From UBA5364 sp050259235 (GTDB taxonomy: Bacteria > Bacillota_I > Bacilli_A > RF39 > UBA660), in the NCBI GenBank assembly GCA_050259235.1, contig JBLNAG010000005.1, positions 218,156 through 282,155 on the forward strand: a DNA stretch of 64,000 nt. The letters run 5' to 3'. This document shows positions 17,438 to 26,513 of the stretch, piece after piece. Every line of letters starts with the position of its first letter. Within the stretch, counting starts at the first letter, position 1. The translations under genes were made by a program, and so were the position numbers. The notes under the pieces were generated by a model. That model was not told the origin of the DNA, searched no databases, and saw only the letters and a program-made list of their open reading frames with translations.

Positions 17438-19030
17438 ATGTTAGGTTATTTTATTTTATCTTTATTACCAGTTACTATCTATTTTATTATTAAATGTAAG
17501 AAAGCAATTCATATGCTACAACAAAATTGGTACGATGATGATAATCGTTATTTTAAGTGGATTATAAATAATCCTTATAAAGTATTTTTAGAAATTGATA
17601 TGTTATTTGTTATTCTCTTTGTAACAATATTTATTCCAGTTAAAATGAGTATGATTATTTTTGGAACTTTATATTTAGCATTTATATATGTTATATATAG
17701 ATATCGTCAAAAAGCGCAAGTTAAAAAACCATTAGTTATTACTAAAAGAGTAAAAAGATTATTAATTACTACTTTCTTATTATATTTAATTATGTTAAGT
17801 GAAATTATCTTCTATTATAATGAAGAAGTAATTGGATATTATTACTTAATTATTAGTGGTATGGTTTATTTCACATATTTCTTAGTAATGGCCGCTAATA
17901 CCTTTAATAAACCAGTTGAAAAGTATGTCTTCAATTACTATAAGAAACAAGCAATTAAAAAGATTAGAAATATGCCTAAATTAGATGTAATTGGTATAAC
18001 TGGAAGTTATGGTAAAACAAGTAGCAAAAATATATTAAATGATATTTTAAGTATAAAATTTAATGTGTTACCAACTCCTAAAAACTATAATACTACTAAT
18101 GGATTAATGCTAAGTATTAATAATTATTTAGATAAATTTACAGAAGTGTTTATTGCAGAAATGGGAGCATTTAAAGTAGGGGAAATAAAAGAACTATGTG
18201 ATTTAGTTCAACCTAAATATGGTATTTTAACTACTATTGGAACTGCTCATTTAGAAAGTTTTGGTTCAGAAGAAAATATTCAAAAAGGTAAATTTGAACT
18301 TATTGAATCATTACCTGCTGATGGCGTAGCAGTACTAAATATGGATGATGAAAAGCAAGTCAGCTACAATATCCAAAGTGATTGTAAAAAATTATGGGTA
18401 GGTATTGATAATAAAGACGCTGATGTTTATGCTACTAATATTAAAATGTCATATAATGGAATGACTTTTGATTGTATCTTTAAAGGAGATAAAAATAAAT
18501 ATAGCTTTTCTACTAAATTACTTGGTAGAGCTAATATATATAATATTTTAGCGGGTATTGCATTAGGTAAATATTTAGGAATAAGTGTTGAGCAATTAAT
18601 TATTGGTGTAAGAAGAGTAAAAGCTATTGAACATAGACTAGAACTTAAAAAATATGGTACAATAAATATTATTGATGATGCATATAATTCTAATCCAGTT
18701 GGTTCTAAAATGGCTGTAGATGTGCTTAATTTAATGCCAGGCTATAAGATTATAGTCACACCTGGTATGATTGAGTTAGGCGATAAACAATACGAATTAA
18801 ATATGAAATTTGGTGAATATATGGCAGATGTTTGTGATGAAGTAATCCTAGTAGGAGAAGAACAAACTAGACCTATATATGATGGATTAATGCATAAGAA
18901 ATATAATCCAAAACATATTCATATTATTAATGATGTTAAAATAGCCTTTGAATTAATGCAAAAATTAAAACAAAAAGAAACTTATGTATTATTAGAAAAT
19001 GATTTACCAGATATATTTAATGAGAAGTAG
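17438..19030 (+). CDS. Membrane-anchored MurF-like Mur ligase, copy 1
   Basis: 530 aa. Residues 1-170 hold four to five hydrophobic helices in place of the UDP-MurNAc-binding domain of MurF. Residues 180-530 are the Mur ligase ATPase and C-terminal domains: GITGSYGKTSSKN (P-loop), the conserved Glu of IAEMGA, LTTIGTAHLESFGS, RANIYNILAGIA, HRLELKK and IIDDAYNSNP. MurF joins D-Ala-D-Ala to UDP-MurNAc-tripeptide; a copy with a membrane domain may act on a lipid-linked acceptor. The start overlaps the hydrolase operon (4 bp gap) and ddl follows after 11 bp. The second copy has exactly the same length. Confidence 0.85.
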   Translation: MLGYFILSLLPVTIYFIIKCKKAIHMLQQNWYDDDNRYFKWIINNPYKVFLEIDMLFVILFVTIFIPVKMSMIIFGTLYLAFIYVIYRYRQKAQVKKPLVITKRVKRLLITTFLLYLIMLSEIIFYYNEEVIGYYYLIISGMVYFTYFLVMAANTFNKPVEKYVFNYYKKQAIKKIRNMPKLDVIGITGSYGKTSSKNILNDILSIKFNVLPTPKNYNTTNGLMLSINNYLDKFTEVFIAEMGAFKVGEIKELCDLVQPKYGILTTIGTAHLESFGSEENIQKGKFELIESLPADGVAVLNMDDEKQVSYNIQSDCKKLWVGIDNKDADVYATNIKMSYNGMTFDCIFKGDKNKYSFSTKLLGRANIYNILAGIALGKYLGISVEQLIIGVRRVKAIEHRLELKKYGTINIIDDAYNSNPVGSKMAVDVLNLMPGYKIIVTPGMIELGDKQYELNMKFGEYMADVCDEVILVGEEQTRPIYDGLMHKKYNPKHIHIINDVKIAFELMQKLKQKETYVLLENDLPDIFNEK

Positions 19031-19041
19031 GAGGAAAGATA

Positions 19042-20226
19042 ATGAAAATTAAAGTAGGAGTTTTATTTGGTGGGGTATCAGTTGAACATGAGGTAAGTAT
19101 TATTTCGGCGGTACAAGCAATGGCAAGTATGGATGAGGAAAAATACGAAATTATTCCTATTTATATGGCAAAAGATCGTACTTGGTATACAGGTAAGATG
19201 TTAATGGATATTGATATTTATAAAGACTTTAATGATTTAAAGAGATATGCTACTAAAGTAATTATGTGTAAAAAGGAAGGTGGATTCTATCTTCAATCAC
19301 TTGGTTTCTTTAAGAAGAATGTATGTGAATTAGATGTGGCTTTCCCAATAGTACATGGAAATAATGTTGAAGATGGTACTATTCAAGGATATCTAGATAC
19401 TATTGGTATTCCTTATGTAGGTAGTCGTGTTTTAGGTTCAGCATTAGGACAAGATAAAGTAATTATGAAACAAGTTTTTGAAACTGAAGGATTACCAATT
19501 GTTCCTTATGTATGGTTCTATGATAATGAATATTTAACTAATGAAGATGAAATTGAAAAGAAAATTAAGAAAATAGGATATCCAGTTATTGTTAAACCAG
19601 CATCTTTAGGAAGTAGTGTTGGAATTAGTGTTGTTAAAAAAGAAGAAGATTTAGATGATGCTATTGTGGAAGCAATGACATATGATACTAAAATAGTCGT
19701 TGAAAAAATGGTTGAAAATCTAGTTGAAGTAAACTGTAGTGTTTTAGGTAACTATGAATATCAACAAACTTCAGCAATCGAAGAAGTAATGAGTACAGAA
19801 GAATTCTTAACTTATAAAGATAAATATATTGGTGGTAATAAAGGTGGAAAATCTAAAGGAATGGCTTCTACCAATAGAGTTATTCCAGCTAGAATTGATG
19901 ATAAATTATCTGAAGAAGTAAGAGAATTATCTAAGAAAGTATTTAAAGTATTAAATTTAGGTGGTATTTGCCGTATTGACTATTTAATTGATAAAAAGAG
20001 AGAAAAGATATATGTTAATGAACCAAATACTATTCCTGGATCATTATCTTTCTACTTATGGGAACCAGCTGGAAAAGCTTATAAAGAATTATTAGATGAA
20101 GCTATTTCACTTGCTATTAAAGAATATAAGAATAGAAGTAAGAAAACTTATTCATTTGATACTAATATTTTAAGTAATTTTAATGGCTTAAAAGGTGGAA
20201 AAAGATTAAAAGGTAAAATAAAATAA
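19042..20226 (+). CDS. ddl: D-alanine-D-alanine ligase, copy 1
   Basis: 394 aa, longer than the usual 310-370. An ATP-grasp enzyme: GVLFGGVSVEHEVSIISA at the N-terminus, PIVHGNNVEDGTIQG, VKPASLGSSVGIS, FLTYKDKYIGG (omega-loop region, with the Lys-Tyr pair that in Ddl marks D-Ala-D-Ala specificity) and YVNEPNTIPGS with the metal-binding Glu-Asn. After KYIGG there is a Gly/Lys/Ser insertion ending in SKGMAST before the VIPARI strand. Start after GGAGG. Product most likely D-Ala-D-Ala; another second residue is not excluded. Last gene of the operon. Confidence 0.88.
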   Translation: MKIKVGVLFGGVSVEHEVSIISAVQAMASMDEEKYEIIPIYMAKDRTWYTGKMLMDIDIYKDFNDLKRYATKVIMCKKEGGFYLQSLGFFKKNVCELDVAFPIVHGNNVEDGTIQGYLDTIGIPYVGSRVLGSALGQDKVIMKQVFETEGLPIVPYVWFYDNEYLTNEDEIEKKIKKIGYPVIVKPASLGSSVGISVVKKEEDLDDAIVEAMTYDTKIVVEKMVENLVEVNCSVLGNYEYQQTSAIEEVMSTEEFLTYKDKYIGGNKGGKSKGMASTNRVIPARIDDKLSEEVRELSKKVFKVLNLGGICRIDYLIDKKREKIYVNEPNTIPGSLSFYLWEPAGKAYKELLDEAISLAIKEYKNRSKKTYSFDTNILSNFNGLKGGKRLKGKIK

Positions 20227-20247
20227 CACGTAAGTGTTATTTTTTTG
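20223..20247 (+). terminator. Terminator of the first hydrolase-MurF-Ddl operon
   Basis: A 7-bp perfect stem (20223-20229 with 20234-20240), 4-nt loop, eight Ts; the stop codon lies in the stem. Confidence 0.9.
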
Positions 20248-20249
20248 TC

Positions 20250-20278
20250 TTTACTTTTATATACTAGTTTGGTATAGT
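20250..20278 (+). promoter_or_regulatory. Promoter of tRNA-Val
   Basis: TTTACT (20250-20255), 17-bp spacer, TATAGT (20273-20278), 15 bp before the tRNA. Confidence 0.7.
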
Positions 20279-20293
20279 ATTTATATACAAAAA

Positions 20294-20370
<77 letters not shown>

Positions 20371-20380
20371 TTATGTAAAT

Positions 20381-20406
20381 AATAATGATTTATCATTATT
20401 TTTTTT
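20381..20406 (+). terminator. Terminator after tRNA-Val
   Basis: An 8-bp stem (20381-20388 with 20393-20400) and a T-run. Confidence 0.88.
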
Positions 20407-20466
20407 ATGTCTTAAAATAATAACCAATAGGTAAATTACTCATACAATATACTGGTTGGTGATTAT

Positions 20467-21198
20467 ATGGATGTAAAAGGTACATATGTTAATTATGTAC
20501 AATATGGTAATAAAACAGGAAAAGATATCGTTTTATTACATGGTTGGGGACAAAATATTGCAATGATGGATCCAATAGGAAAAGGCATGGAAAATAAATA
20601 TAGAATAACCATTTTTGATTTTCCGGGATTTGGTAAAAGTCCTGAGCCACCATATGGTTTTAATGTATTTGATTATTATGAAGTATTAGATGAATTACTA
20701 GAAAAACTTGATATTAAAAATCCTGTTCTTGTTGGACATTCTTTTGGTGGAAGGATTGCTATGATATATGCTGTAAATAAAAAAGTATCAAAACTTGTAT
20801 TATTAGGAACTCCCTTTAGAAGAACTAATAAAAAAGCTAATTATAAATTAAAGATATTAAAGATAGTTAGAAAAACACCTATTATTAAGAATTTTGAAGG
20901 CTATTTAAGAAGTAAAATTGCATCTACTGATTATTATAATGCTAGTCCTATTATGCGTAAAGTACTAGTGAATGTAATTAATGAGGAGCTTACTGATTTA
21001 ATTCCTAAAATAAAGTCTTCAACGGTATTAATATGGGGTAGTGATGATAAAGAAGTACCACTTAGTGAAGCTAAATATATAGAAGAAAAGGTAGATGATT
21101 GTGGTCTTGTTATATATGAAGGATGTTCCCATTTTGCTTATCTTGAAAGATTAAAGCAAACCATTAATATCTTAGACCACTTTTTAAAGGATGGGTGA
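20467..21198 (+). CDS. Alpha/beta hydrolase, copy 2 of the duplicated cell-wall operon
   Basis: 243 aa, clearly paralogous to the gene at 16699 over its whole length. The same triad is kept: GHSFGG, WGSDDKEVP and GCSHFAYLE, with the oxyanion loop LHGWGQN. Start ATG with GGTGAT upstream, matching copy 1. A TACAAT at 20443-20448 may be the -10 box, giving a very short leader as in copy 1. The gene ends where the MurF-like gene begins, so translation is coupled. Function as for copy 1: a cytoplasmic hydrolase tied to D-Ala-D-Ala ligation, substrate unknown. Confidence 0.82.
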   Translation: MDVKGTYVNYVQYGNKTGKDIVLLHGWGQNIAMMDPIGKGMENKYRITIFDFPGFGKSPEPPYGFNVFDYYEVLDELLEKLDIKNPVLVGHSFGGRIAMIYAVNKKVSKLVLLGTPFRRTNKKANYKLKILKIVRKTPIIKNFEGYLRSKIASTDYYNASPIMRKVLVNVINEELTDLIPKIKSSTVLIWGSDDKEVPLSEAKYIEEKVDDCGLVIYEGCSHFAYLERLKQTINILDHFLKDG

Positions 21199-21200
21199 TT

Positions 21201-22793
21201 ATGATATATTTTGTTTTATCTTTAATAAGTTGGAGTGCTTATCAAGTTTTAAGAACTAAAAAGGCTTTACAAGCTCTTCAACAAAATACTTATGATAAAG
21301 GATATCGCTATATAAAATGGATTGTAAGAAATATACCTAAAGTGTTTGAACCATTAGATTTATTACCTTTATTTTTAATAATATTAATCTTTTTTATTAA
21401 TAACAATTTAGCAGTAACAATCATTTATATATTAATATATAGTTTTTTATACTATGATCTAAATGATAAATTAAAAAGAGAAAAAAATAAATTACCCCTT
21501 AAAAATACTTCTAGAATAAAAAGAATTATTACTGTGACAGTATTAATATATATTGGATTAATAATATATATTTATTATAACTATGATATCCAAGTTCTAA
21601 ACTCATATTTATATATTTTTATTGTCTTAGCATTCCTTCAATATTTTGTGATATGGTTTGTTGCTAGAATAACAATGCCGATTGAAAAATTAGTTTATTT
21701 CTATTATTTAATAAAAGCTAAACGTAAATTAAAGCAAGTAAATAGTTTAAAAGTTATTGGTATAACAGGTAGTTATGGTAAAACAAGTACTAAAAATATT
21801 TTGAATGATATATTAAGTAATAAATATAATGTATTAGCTAGTCCTAAAAACTTTAATACCCCATATGGACTTTTGATAACTATTAATGAATATATAGATC
21901 GATTTACTGAAATATTTATATCTGAAATGGGAGCACGTAAAAATGGAGAAATAAAGGAATTATGTGATATTGTTAAACCTAAATATGGAATATTAACTAA
22001 AATAGGAGTAGCGCATTTAGATAGTTTTGGTTCTCAAAAGAATATTCAAGAAACTAAATTTGAACTTATTGAATCATTACCAATTGATGGTATAGCTATA
22101 TTAAATATTAATGATCCATTACAAGTAAACTATGAATTAAAAAACAAATGTAAAGTTATATGGATAGGAATAGATAATAAAGATGCTGATGTTATGGCAA
22201 CAGATATAAAAACTAGTGCTTCAGGAACATCCTTTAATGTAATATTTAAAGGAAATAATCAAAAATATCACTTTGAAACAATATTATTAGGTTATATAAA
22301 TGCATATAATGTACTAGCTTGTATAGCTCTTTGTAAAGAATTAGGAATGAGTATTAGAGATTTACAAAAAGGTGTCAATAAAATAAAGACAATAGAACAC
22401 CGTTTAGAGCTAAAAAAAGTAGGAGATATAAATATTATAGATGATGCATATAATTCTAATCCTATAGGCTCACAAATGGCCCTAGATATCCTTAATACAA
22501 TGCCAGGGTATAAGATAATAGTCACACCTGGTATGATTGAATTAGGGGATAAACAATATGAATATAATAGGGAATTTGGAATAAATATGGCTAGTGTTTG
22601 TGATGAAGTAATCTTAGTAGGAAAAGAACAGACAAAACCCATTTATGATGGTTTACAAGCCAAAAGATATAATGAAGAACATATTCATATTATCAATGAT
22701 GTTAAACAAGCATTTGAAATAATAAGAAAATTAAAAGACCAAAATACATATGTATTATTAGAAAATGATTTACCAGATATATTTAATGAATAG
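21201..22793 (+). CDS. Membrane-anchored MurF-like Mur ligase, copy 2
   Basis: 530 aa, the same length as copy 1 and alignable throughout. N-terminal hydrophobic helices up to about residue 165, then GITGSYGKTSTKN, FISEMGARKNGEIKELCD, LTKIGVAHLDSFGS and IIDDAYNSNPIGS. The N-terminal half differs more from copy 1 than the catalytic half does. Start at the ATG just after the hydrolase stop; a GTG six bases upstream in the same frame is possible. Like copy 1 it lacks the UDP-substrate-binding domain of ordinary MurF. A canonical murF may lie elsewhere in the genome. Confidence 0.85.
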   Translation: MIYFVLSLISWSAYQVLRTKKALQALQQNTYDKGYRYIKWIVRNIPKVFEPLDLLPLFLIILIFFINNNLAVTIIYILIYSFLYYDLNDKLKREKNKLPLKNTSRIKRIITVTVLIYIGLIIYIYYNYDIQVLNSYLYIFIVLAFLQYFVIWFVARITMPIEKLVYFYYLIKAKRKLKQVNSLKVIGITGSYGKTSTKNILNDILSNKYNVLASPKNFNTPYGLLITINEYIDRFTEIFISEMGARKNGEIKELCDIVKPKYGILTKIGVAHLDSFGSQKNIQETKFELIESLPIDGIAILNINDPLQVNYELKNKCKVIWIGIDNKDADVMATDIKTSASGTSFNVIFKGNNQKYHFETILLGYINAYNVLACIALCKELGMSIRDLQKGVNKIKTIEHRLELKKVGDINIIDDAYNSNPIGSQMALDILNTMPGYKIIVTPGMIELGDKQYEYNREFGINMASVCDEVILVGKEQTKPIYDGLQAKRYNEEHIHIINDVKQAFEIIRKLKDQNTYVLLENDLPDIFNE

Positions 22794-22804
22794 GAGTTGA
22801 ATAG

Positions 22805-23974
22805 ATGAGTATAAGAGTAGGTGTAATATTTGGTGGTAAAACAGTTGAACATGAGGTAAGTATTATATCGGCTGTTCAAGCCATGAAGAGTTTAAATTCT
22901 GATAAGTATATAGCAGTACCAATATATATATCTAAGAATAAGGAGATGTATACAGGTAAACTATTAAAAGAAATAGAAAGTTATAAGGATATAAATAAAT
23001 TAATAAAGCATTCTAAAAATGTAACTCTATATAATGAAAAAGGAAGATATTTTATTCAAACTAAAGGAATATTTAAAAAAATAATAGAGGAAGTAGACAT
23101 TGTTTTACCTATAGTTCATGGAAATAATGTTGAAGATGGAACTATTCAAGGATTCCTAGAAACAATAGGAGTTCCTTATGTAGGAAGTGGTGTTATTGCC
23201 TCAGCAATGGGTCAAGATAAAGTATTTATGAAACAAATATTTAGTGCAAATGACATATCTATAGTTGATTATACTTGGTTTTATGATTTTGAATATAAAG
23301 AAAATAAAGATAAAATTATAAATGAAATTCTTAAATTAAACTTTCCAGTAATAGTAAAGCCTGCAACTTTAGGTAGTAGTGTAGGTATAGCTAAAGCTGA
23401 TAATATGAAAGAGTTAATAGATGCAATAAATGAAGCAATAAAATATGATAACAAAATAGTTGTAGAAAAAGTTATCCAAGATTTAACTGAAGTAAATTGT
23501 AGTGTCCTTGGTACTTATGAAGATCAAAAGGTTAGTGAAATAGAAGAAGTAATGAGTACTGATGAATTTTTAACTTACAAAGATAAATATCTAGGTAGTG
23601 GTGGTAAATCAAAAGGAATGGCTTCTACTAATAGAATAATACCTGCTAGAATAGATAATAAAACAAGAAAAGAAGTAAAACATATTGCTAGAAAAGTATT
23701 TAAAGTACTTAATCTAGCTGGAGTATGTCGAATAGATTTCTTAATTGATAAAAAAGAAAATAAAGTATATATTAATGAACCAAATACTATACCAGGATCA
23801 TTATCATATTATCTATGGGAACCAATAGGTAAAAAGTATGATATGTTACTAGATGAAATGATTTCTATAGCAATTAGATCATATAAAAAGAAGCAAAATA
23901 CTATCTATTCATTTGATACAAATATCCTAGAAAACTTTAATGGATTAAAGGGAAATAAAGGTAAATTAAGATAA
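22805..23974 (+). CDS. ddl: D-alanine-D-alanine ligase, copy 2
   Basis: 389 aa, paralogue of the gene at 19042. It has GVIFGGKTVEHEVSIISA, LPIVHGNNVEDGTIQG, VKPATLGSSVGIA, FLTYKDKYLGSGG followed by the same SKGMASTNR insertion, and YINEPNTIPGS. Both copies keep the Lys-Tyr pair in the omega region, so there is no visible sign that either has switched to D-Lac. Start after GGAG. A terminator overlaps its stop codon. Having two ligases next to two MurF-like proteins suggests two parallel peptide-tail pathways or a dosage effect. Confidence 0.88.
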   Translation: MSIRVGVIFGGKTVEHEVSIISAVQAMKSLNSDKYIAVPIYISKNKEMYTGKLLKEIESYKDINKLIKHSKNVTLYNEKGRYFIQTKGIFKKIIEEVDIVLPIVHGNNVEDGTIQGFLETIGVPYVGSGVIASAMGQDKVFMKQIFSANDISIVDYTWFYDFEYKENKDKIINEILKLNFPVIVKPATLGSSVGIAKADNMKELIDAINEAIKYDNKIVVEKVIQDLTEVNCSVLGTYEDQKVSEIEEVMSTDEFLTYKDKYLGSGGKSKGMASTNRIIPARIDNKTRKEVKHIARKVFKVLNLAGVCRIDFLIDKKENKVYINEPNTIPGSLSYYLWEPIGKKYDMLLDEMISIAIRSYKKKQNTIYSFDTNILENFNGLKGNKGKLR

Positions 23975-23997
23975 AAATAATATTTTATCTTTTTTAT
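23969..23997 (+). terminator. Terminator of the second hydrolase-MurF-Ddl operon
   Basis: An 8-bp stem (23969-23976 with 23983-23990), 6-nt loop, T-run. Confidence 0.88.
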
Positions 23998-24067
23998 TTT
24001 GATATTTTTCTTAAAAATATTGCTTCAAAGTAACATTTGTGTTATAATCTTTTCGTGCCTTAAAATT

Positions 24068-24143
24068 GTCTCCTTAGCTCAGTTGGTAGAGCAAAAGACT
24101 CTTAATCTTTGGGTCCACGGTTCGAGCCCGTGAGGGGACACCA
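24068..24143 (+). tRNA. tRNA-Lys (CTT), integration site of the mobile element
   Basis: 76 nt with CCA. Acceptor GTCTCCT/AGGGGAC, D arm GCTC/GAGC, anticodon stem AAAGA/TCTTT with loop CTCTTAA (anticodon CTT), T loop TTCGAGC. The 3' part from 24095 is repeated exactly at 39144, so the element restored the gene's 3' end on integration. The terminator directly downstream is then element-derived. Confidence 0.96.
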
Positions 24144-24145
24144 AT
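24095..24145 (+). repeat. Left attachment repeat (attL) in tRNA-Lys
   Basis: 51 bp identical to 39144-39194, running from the anticodon stem through the CCA end plus AT. Confidence 0.93.
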
Positions 24146-24155
24146 GAATATAATG

Positions 24156-24179
24156 GTTTGTAGAAATACAAACTTTTTT
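24156..24179 (+). terminator. Terminator after tRNA-Lys, element-derived
   Basis: A 7-bp stem (24156-24162 with 24167-24173), 4-nt loop and six Ts. A related but not identical hairpin follows the right repeat. Confidence 0.85.
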
Positions 24180-24193
24180 ATTTATACAAAAAA

Positions 24194-24211
24194 GCGGACT
24201 TTTAGCGGACT
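24194..24211. repeat. GCGGACT direct repeats at the left end of the element
   Basis: Two GCGGACT copies (24194-24200 and 24205-24211), 11 bp apart. The right end has GCGGACT, GCGGAG and an inverted TCCGCT. Probably arm-type sites for integrase or excisionase. Confidence 0.6.
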
Positions 24212-24281
24212 ATCGTTAAAAAAAGTGAATTATTTTAATTAATTAGTAATGATTATAAATATGCTTAACCAATACCTCACA

Positions 24282-24309
24282 TTGACAAATAAAGAAAAAA
24301 GTATATTAT
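24282..24309 (+). promoter_or_regulatory. Sigma-A-type promoter before the ECF sigma gene
   Basis: TTGACA (24282-24287), 16-bp spacer, TATTAT (24304-24309), about 90 bp before the start. Further down TGAAAC occurs twice (24349 and 24360), which recalls the -35 element of some ECF promoters and could serve autoregulation (weak). Confidence 0.65.
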
Positions 24310-24397
24310 AAATAATATTGATGAATTTTAAATTTAATATTTTTAAAGTGAAACTTTTTTGAAACTATAAGACACTTTAATATTGGAGATGATAAAT

Positions 24398-24955
24398 ATG
24401 TGTAATCAAGAAATATTCATCTTTTTTAACGATATTTATGACGAAACGAGTAATGATGTTTTAAAATATGTATCAATAAAATGTAATAAAATTGATGATA
24501 TTCCAGATATTTTGCAAGAAATATATCTAGAAGTTTATAATACGATTGTCAAGAAAGGTAGAAACTATTTTAAAAATAGTAAATCTTTAATTTTTCATAT
24601 TGCAAAAAGAAAATTAGGAAAATACTATTTAATTAAAAAGAATAAGCAAAAAATGGTCTCGTTATATTCAAACAATAGCGATGATCAAGAATTTGAACTT
24701 TTTGAGATTGACTCGAGTGAACCACAAATATTTGATATTGTTATGAATAAAGACACAATAGAGAATATATGGAAAATCCTAAATAAAAAAGGACAAACAG
24801 TAACAAAAATATTCTATCTTTATTATTATTTAGATTTAACGATAACTGAAATTTCTAAAGAATTGAAATTAAGTGAGTCAAATGTAAAAAACAAAATATA
24901 TCGTACACTGGAACATATAAAAAGTGAATTGAAAGGAGATGATAATAATGAATAA
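24398..24955 (+). CDS. ECF-type RNA polymerase sigma factor, element copy
   Basis: 185 aa. Region 2 is FNDIYDETSNDVLKYVSIKC..DIPDILQEIYLEVY; region 4 is DLTITEISKELKLSESNVKNKIYRTLEHI, with the helix-turn-helix. It would direct RNA polymerase to module promoters when freed from its anti-sigma. Start at the ATG 9 nt after GGAG; two upstream in-frame starts overlap that site. The stop codon overlaps the start of the anti-sigma gene, a typical coupled sigma/anti-sigma pair. Its paralogue at 57063 shares length and the YYYLD..I.EI region-4 pattern. Confidence 0.85.
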   Translation: MCNQEIFIFFNDIYDETSNDVLKYVSIKCNKIDDIPDILQEIYLEVYNTIVKKGRNYFKNSKSLIFHIAKRKLGKYYLIKKNKQKMVSLYSNNSDDQEFELFEIDSSEPQIFDIVMNKDTIENIWKILNKKGQTVTKIFYLYYYLDLTITEISKELKLSESNVKNKIYRTLEHIKSELKGDDNNE

Positions 24956-25769
24956 TAAGAAGAATTTTTCGAAAATATTTGAATCCAAGAAAATAACTAA
25001 AGAGAGTATAAAAGATTTAGTTATGGAAAGTATTAAAACTACTCATGAACAAAATATCAAAATAGAAAAAGTTAAACAGAAATCGTTAAAACTATTTTAT
25101 GGAATCTTAAGTTTATCAGTATTAATTCTATCTTTCGTATTTTTAAATTATTCTAACCTACATAAAAATTTAAATAATGATAGCAACGATAATAGCAATA
25201 ATAATAACAATAATAATAACAATAATAGCAATGATAACAACTCACAATTAGAAGTAATATATAAAATAACTAAAAGTGCTGATTATGTTGCTACTTCAAT
25301 TGAGGACTTATATAAAAGTGCTGATTTAGTTTTTATTGGAACTAAAAACAAAGATAATAAAACATTTGTAGGTATTAATGGATTAATAATCACAGAGTCA
25401 AATTGTAATGTAAAAGAAATTATTAAAGGAACTTATTATAACAATAATATTAATATAAATTATTATGGTGGAACAATTAGATTGGACGAATATATAAATA
25501 GTCTTTCAGAAGAGCAAATACGAAAAAAGGGATTTAATGAATTTGATATTGAAACAAGAAAAACAAAATTAGTTGGATATCCACTTTCAAAGACATCTGT
25601 TTTATTTGAAAACAATATAATTGAATACATGATTTTTGTTAATTACGATCAAGAAAGAAATATGTATTTTGTAATGTCTGATGCTTACGGCGTACGAAAA
25701 ATTAATGAAGTTGGAAAAGTTTATAATTTAGATAAAGAAATGTTTGAAACTATAAAGTTTGACAATTAA
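24948..25769 (+). CDS. Transmembrane anti-sigma factor with TIMP/NTR-like ectodomain
   Basis: 273 aa. Residues 1-47 are cytoplasmic and helical (anti-sigma part), 48-67 a membrane helix, 75-100 an Asn-rich linker, and 103-273 an outside domain. The ectodomain (YKITKSADYVATSIEDLYKSADLVFIG, NVKEIIKG, INYYGGTI, YMIFVNYD, MSDAYG) is homologous to the free-standing proteins at 26514, 55636 and 56357. The pattern AD-hydrophobic strand, x-V-x-x-hydrophobic-K-G, GG, YhhF matches TIMP/netrin-like OB folds by eye. Start at 24948 from the AAAGGAG site. I infer that binding or cleavage of the ectodomain releases the sigma factor; that is not shown by the sequence. Confidence 0.75.
   Translation: MNNKKNFSKIFESKKITKESIKDLVMESIKTTHEQNIKIEKVKQKSLKLFYGILSLSVLILSFVFLNYSNLHKNLNNDSNDNSNNNNNNNNNNSNDNNSQLEVIYKITKSADYVATSIEDLYKSADLVFIGTKNKDNKTFVGINGLIITESNCNVKEIIKGTYYNNNININYYGGTIRLDEYINSLSEEQIRKKGFNEFDIETRKTKLVGYPLSKTSVLFENNIIEYMIFVNYDQERNMYFVMSDAYGVRKINEVGKVYNLDKEMFETIKFDN
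25323..25396 (+). repeat. 74-bp perfect repeat inside two ectodomain genes
   Basis: Identical to 26721-26794 base for base. It covers the DLVFIGTKNKDNKTFVG region of both proteins and points to recent duplication or gene conversion. Confidence 0.92.
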
Positions 25770-25910
25770 TTAATGTAGTGATATCATAAAAAGTGATGAT
25801 TGATATCTTCATTGGCAAGGACTCCTTATTGTGTCAATCTTCAATTTGTAGTTGATTTTGAGTTATCAATGAGATTTGGAGGTGGAATAAAGTATTATAA
25901 GGAGGAAACA

Positions 25911-26498
25911 ATGAAATTAAAAAACGTACTTTTTACAGTTATATCTTTTTTTACAATTGGAATTACACAAGTAAATGCAGCTGTTGAACCACCATTACAT
26001 GTATACAATTTAATTTGGAATATTGAAAGTATATATTATTACGTCGATCCATCGGCAGAGAAATATGCCTCTCCTATTTCACAAGCAGCTTATAATTGGG
26101 TTTATACTGGATATGGTTGGAATAATTTATATCCTAATGCGAGAACATACTATATTATAGATAGTGCAATTGATATATATTCTTATAGTTATCCAGACGG
26201 TAATAATGGCGGTACAAATTTTATTGCCAGAACTAATGTTTGGAGCGGGGACCCATACCCTGTAGATCCAGACATACAAAATTGGTTATTTGGTGAAATA
26301 TATTTAAATGATTATTATTTACTATCTAAATCAAGTACACAACAACAAGCGACAATAGCACATGAAATGGGACACGTATTTGGATTAGATGAAAATAATC
26401 TAAACCAATATAGTATAATGTGTCAAGCGGGTGCTGGTCGTCAAGTTTATACTGTACAACAAGTAGATAATAATGCATTTAATAGAAAACATCCGTAA
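25911..26498 (+). CDS. Secreted matrixin-like metalloprotease, element copy
   Basis: 195 aa. A signal peptide (MKLKNVLFTVISFFTIGITQVNA) is followed by a small catalytic domain starting NLIWNIESIYYYVDP. The zinc motif is HEMGHVFGLDE (His151, Glu152, His155): the first two ligands and the catalytic Glu are kept, but the third position is Glu161, not His. YSIM near residue 170 is the Met-turn. This makes it a metzincin of matrixin type, without a propeptide that could act as cysteine switch. AAGGAGG precedes the ATG; the frame stays open upstream without a usable start. Lies between the anti-sigma gene and a second ectodomain gene. Confidence 0.82.
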   Translation: MKLKNVLFTVISFFTIGITQVNAAVEPPLHVYNLIWNIESIYYYVDPSAEKYASPISQAAYNWVYTGYGWNNLYPNARTYYIIDSAIDIYSYSYPDGNNGGTNFIARTNVWSGDPYPVDPDIQNWLFGEIYLNDYYLLSKSSTQQQATIAHEMGHVFGLDENNLNQYSIMCQAGAGRQVYTVQQVDNNAFNRKHP

Positions 26499-26513
26499 TT
26501 TAAGGAGGATTTT

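Noticed and set aside
25800..25910. Longer N-terminus for the element matrixin
   Set aside because: It would bury the signal peptide; AAGGAGG directly precedes the ATG at 25911.
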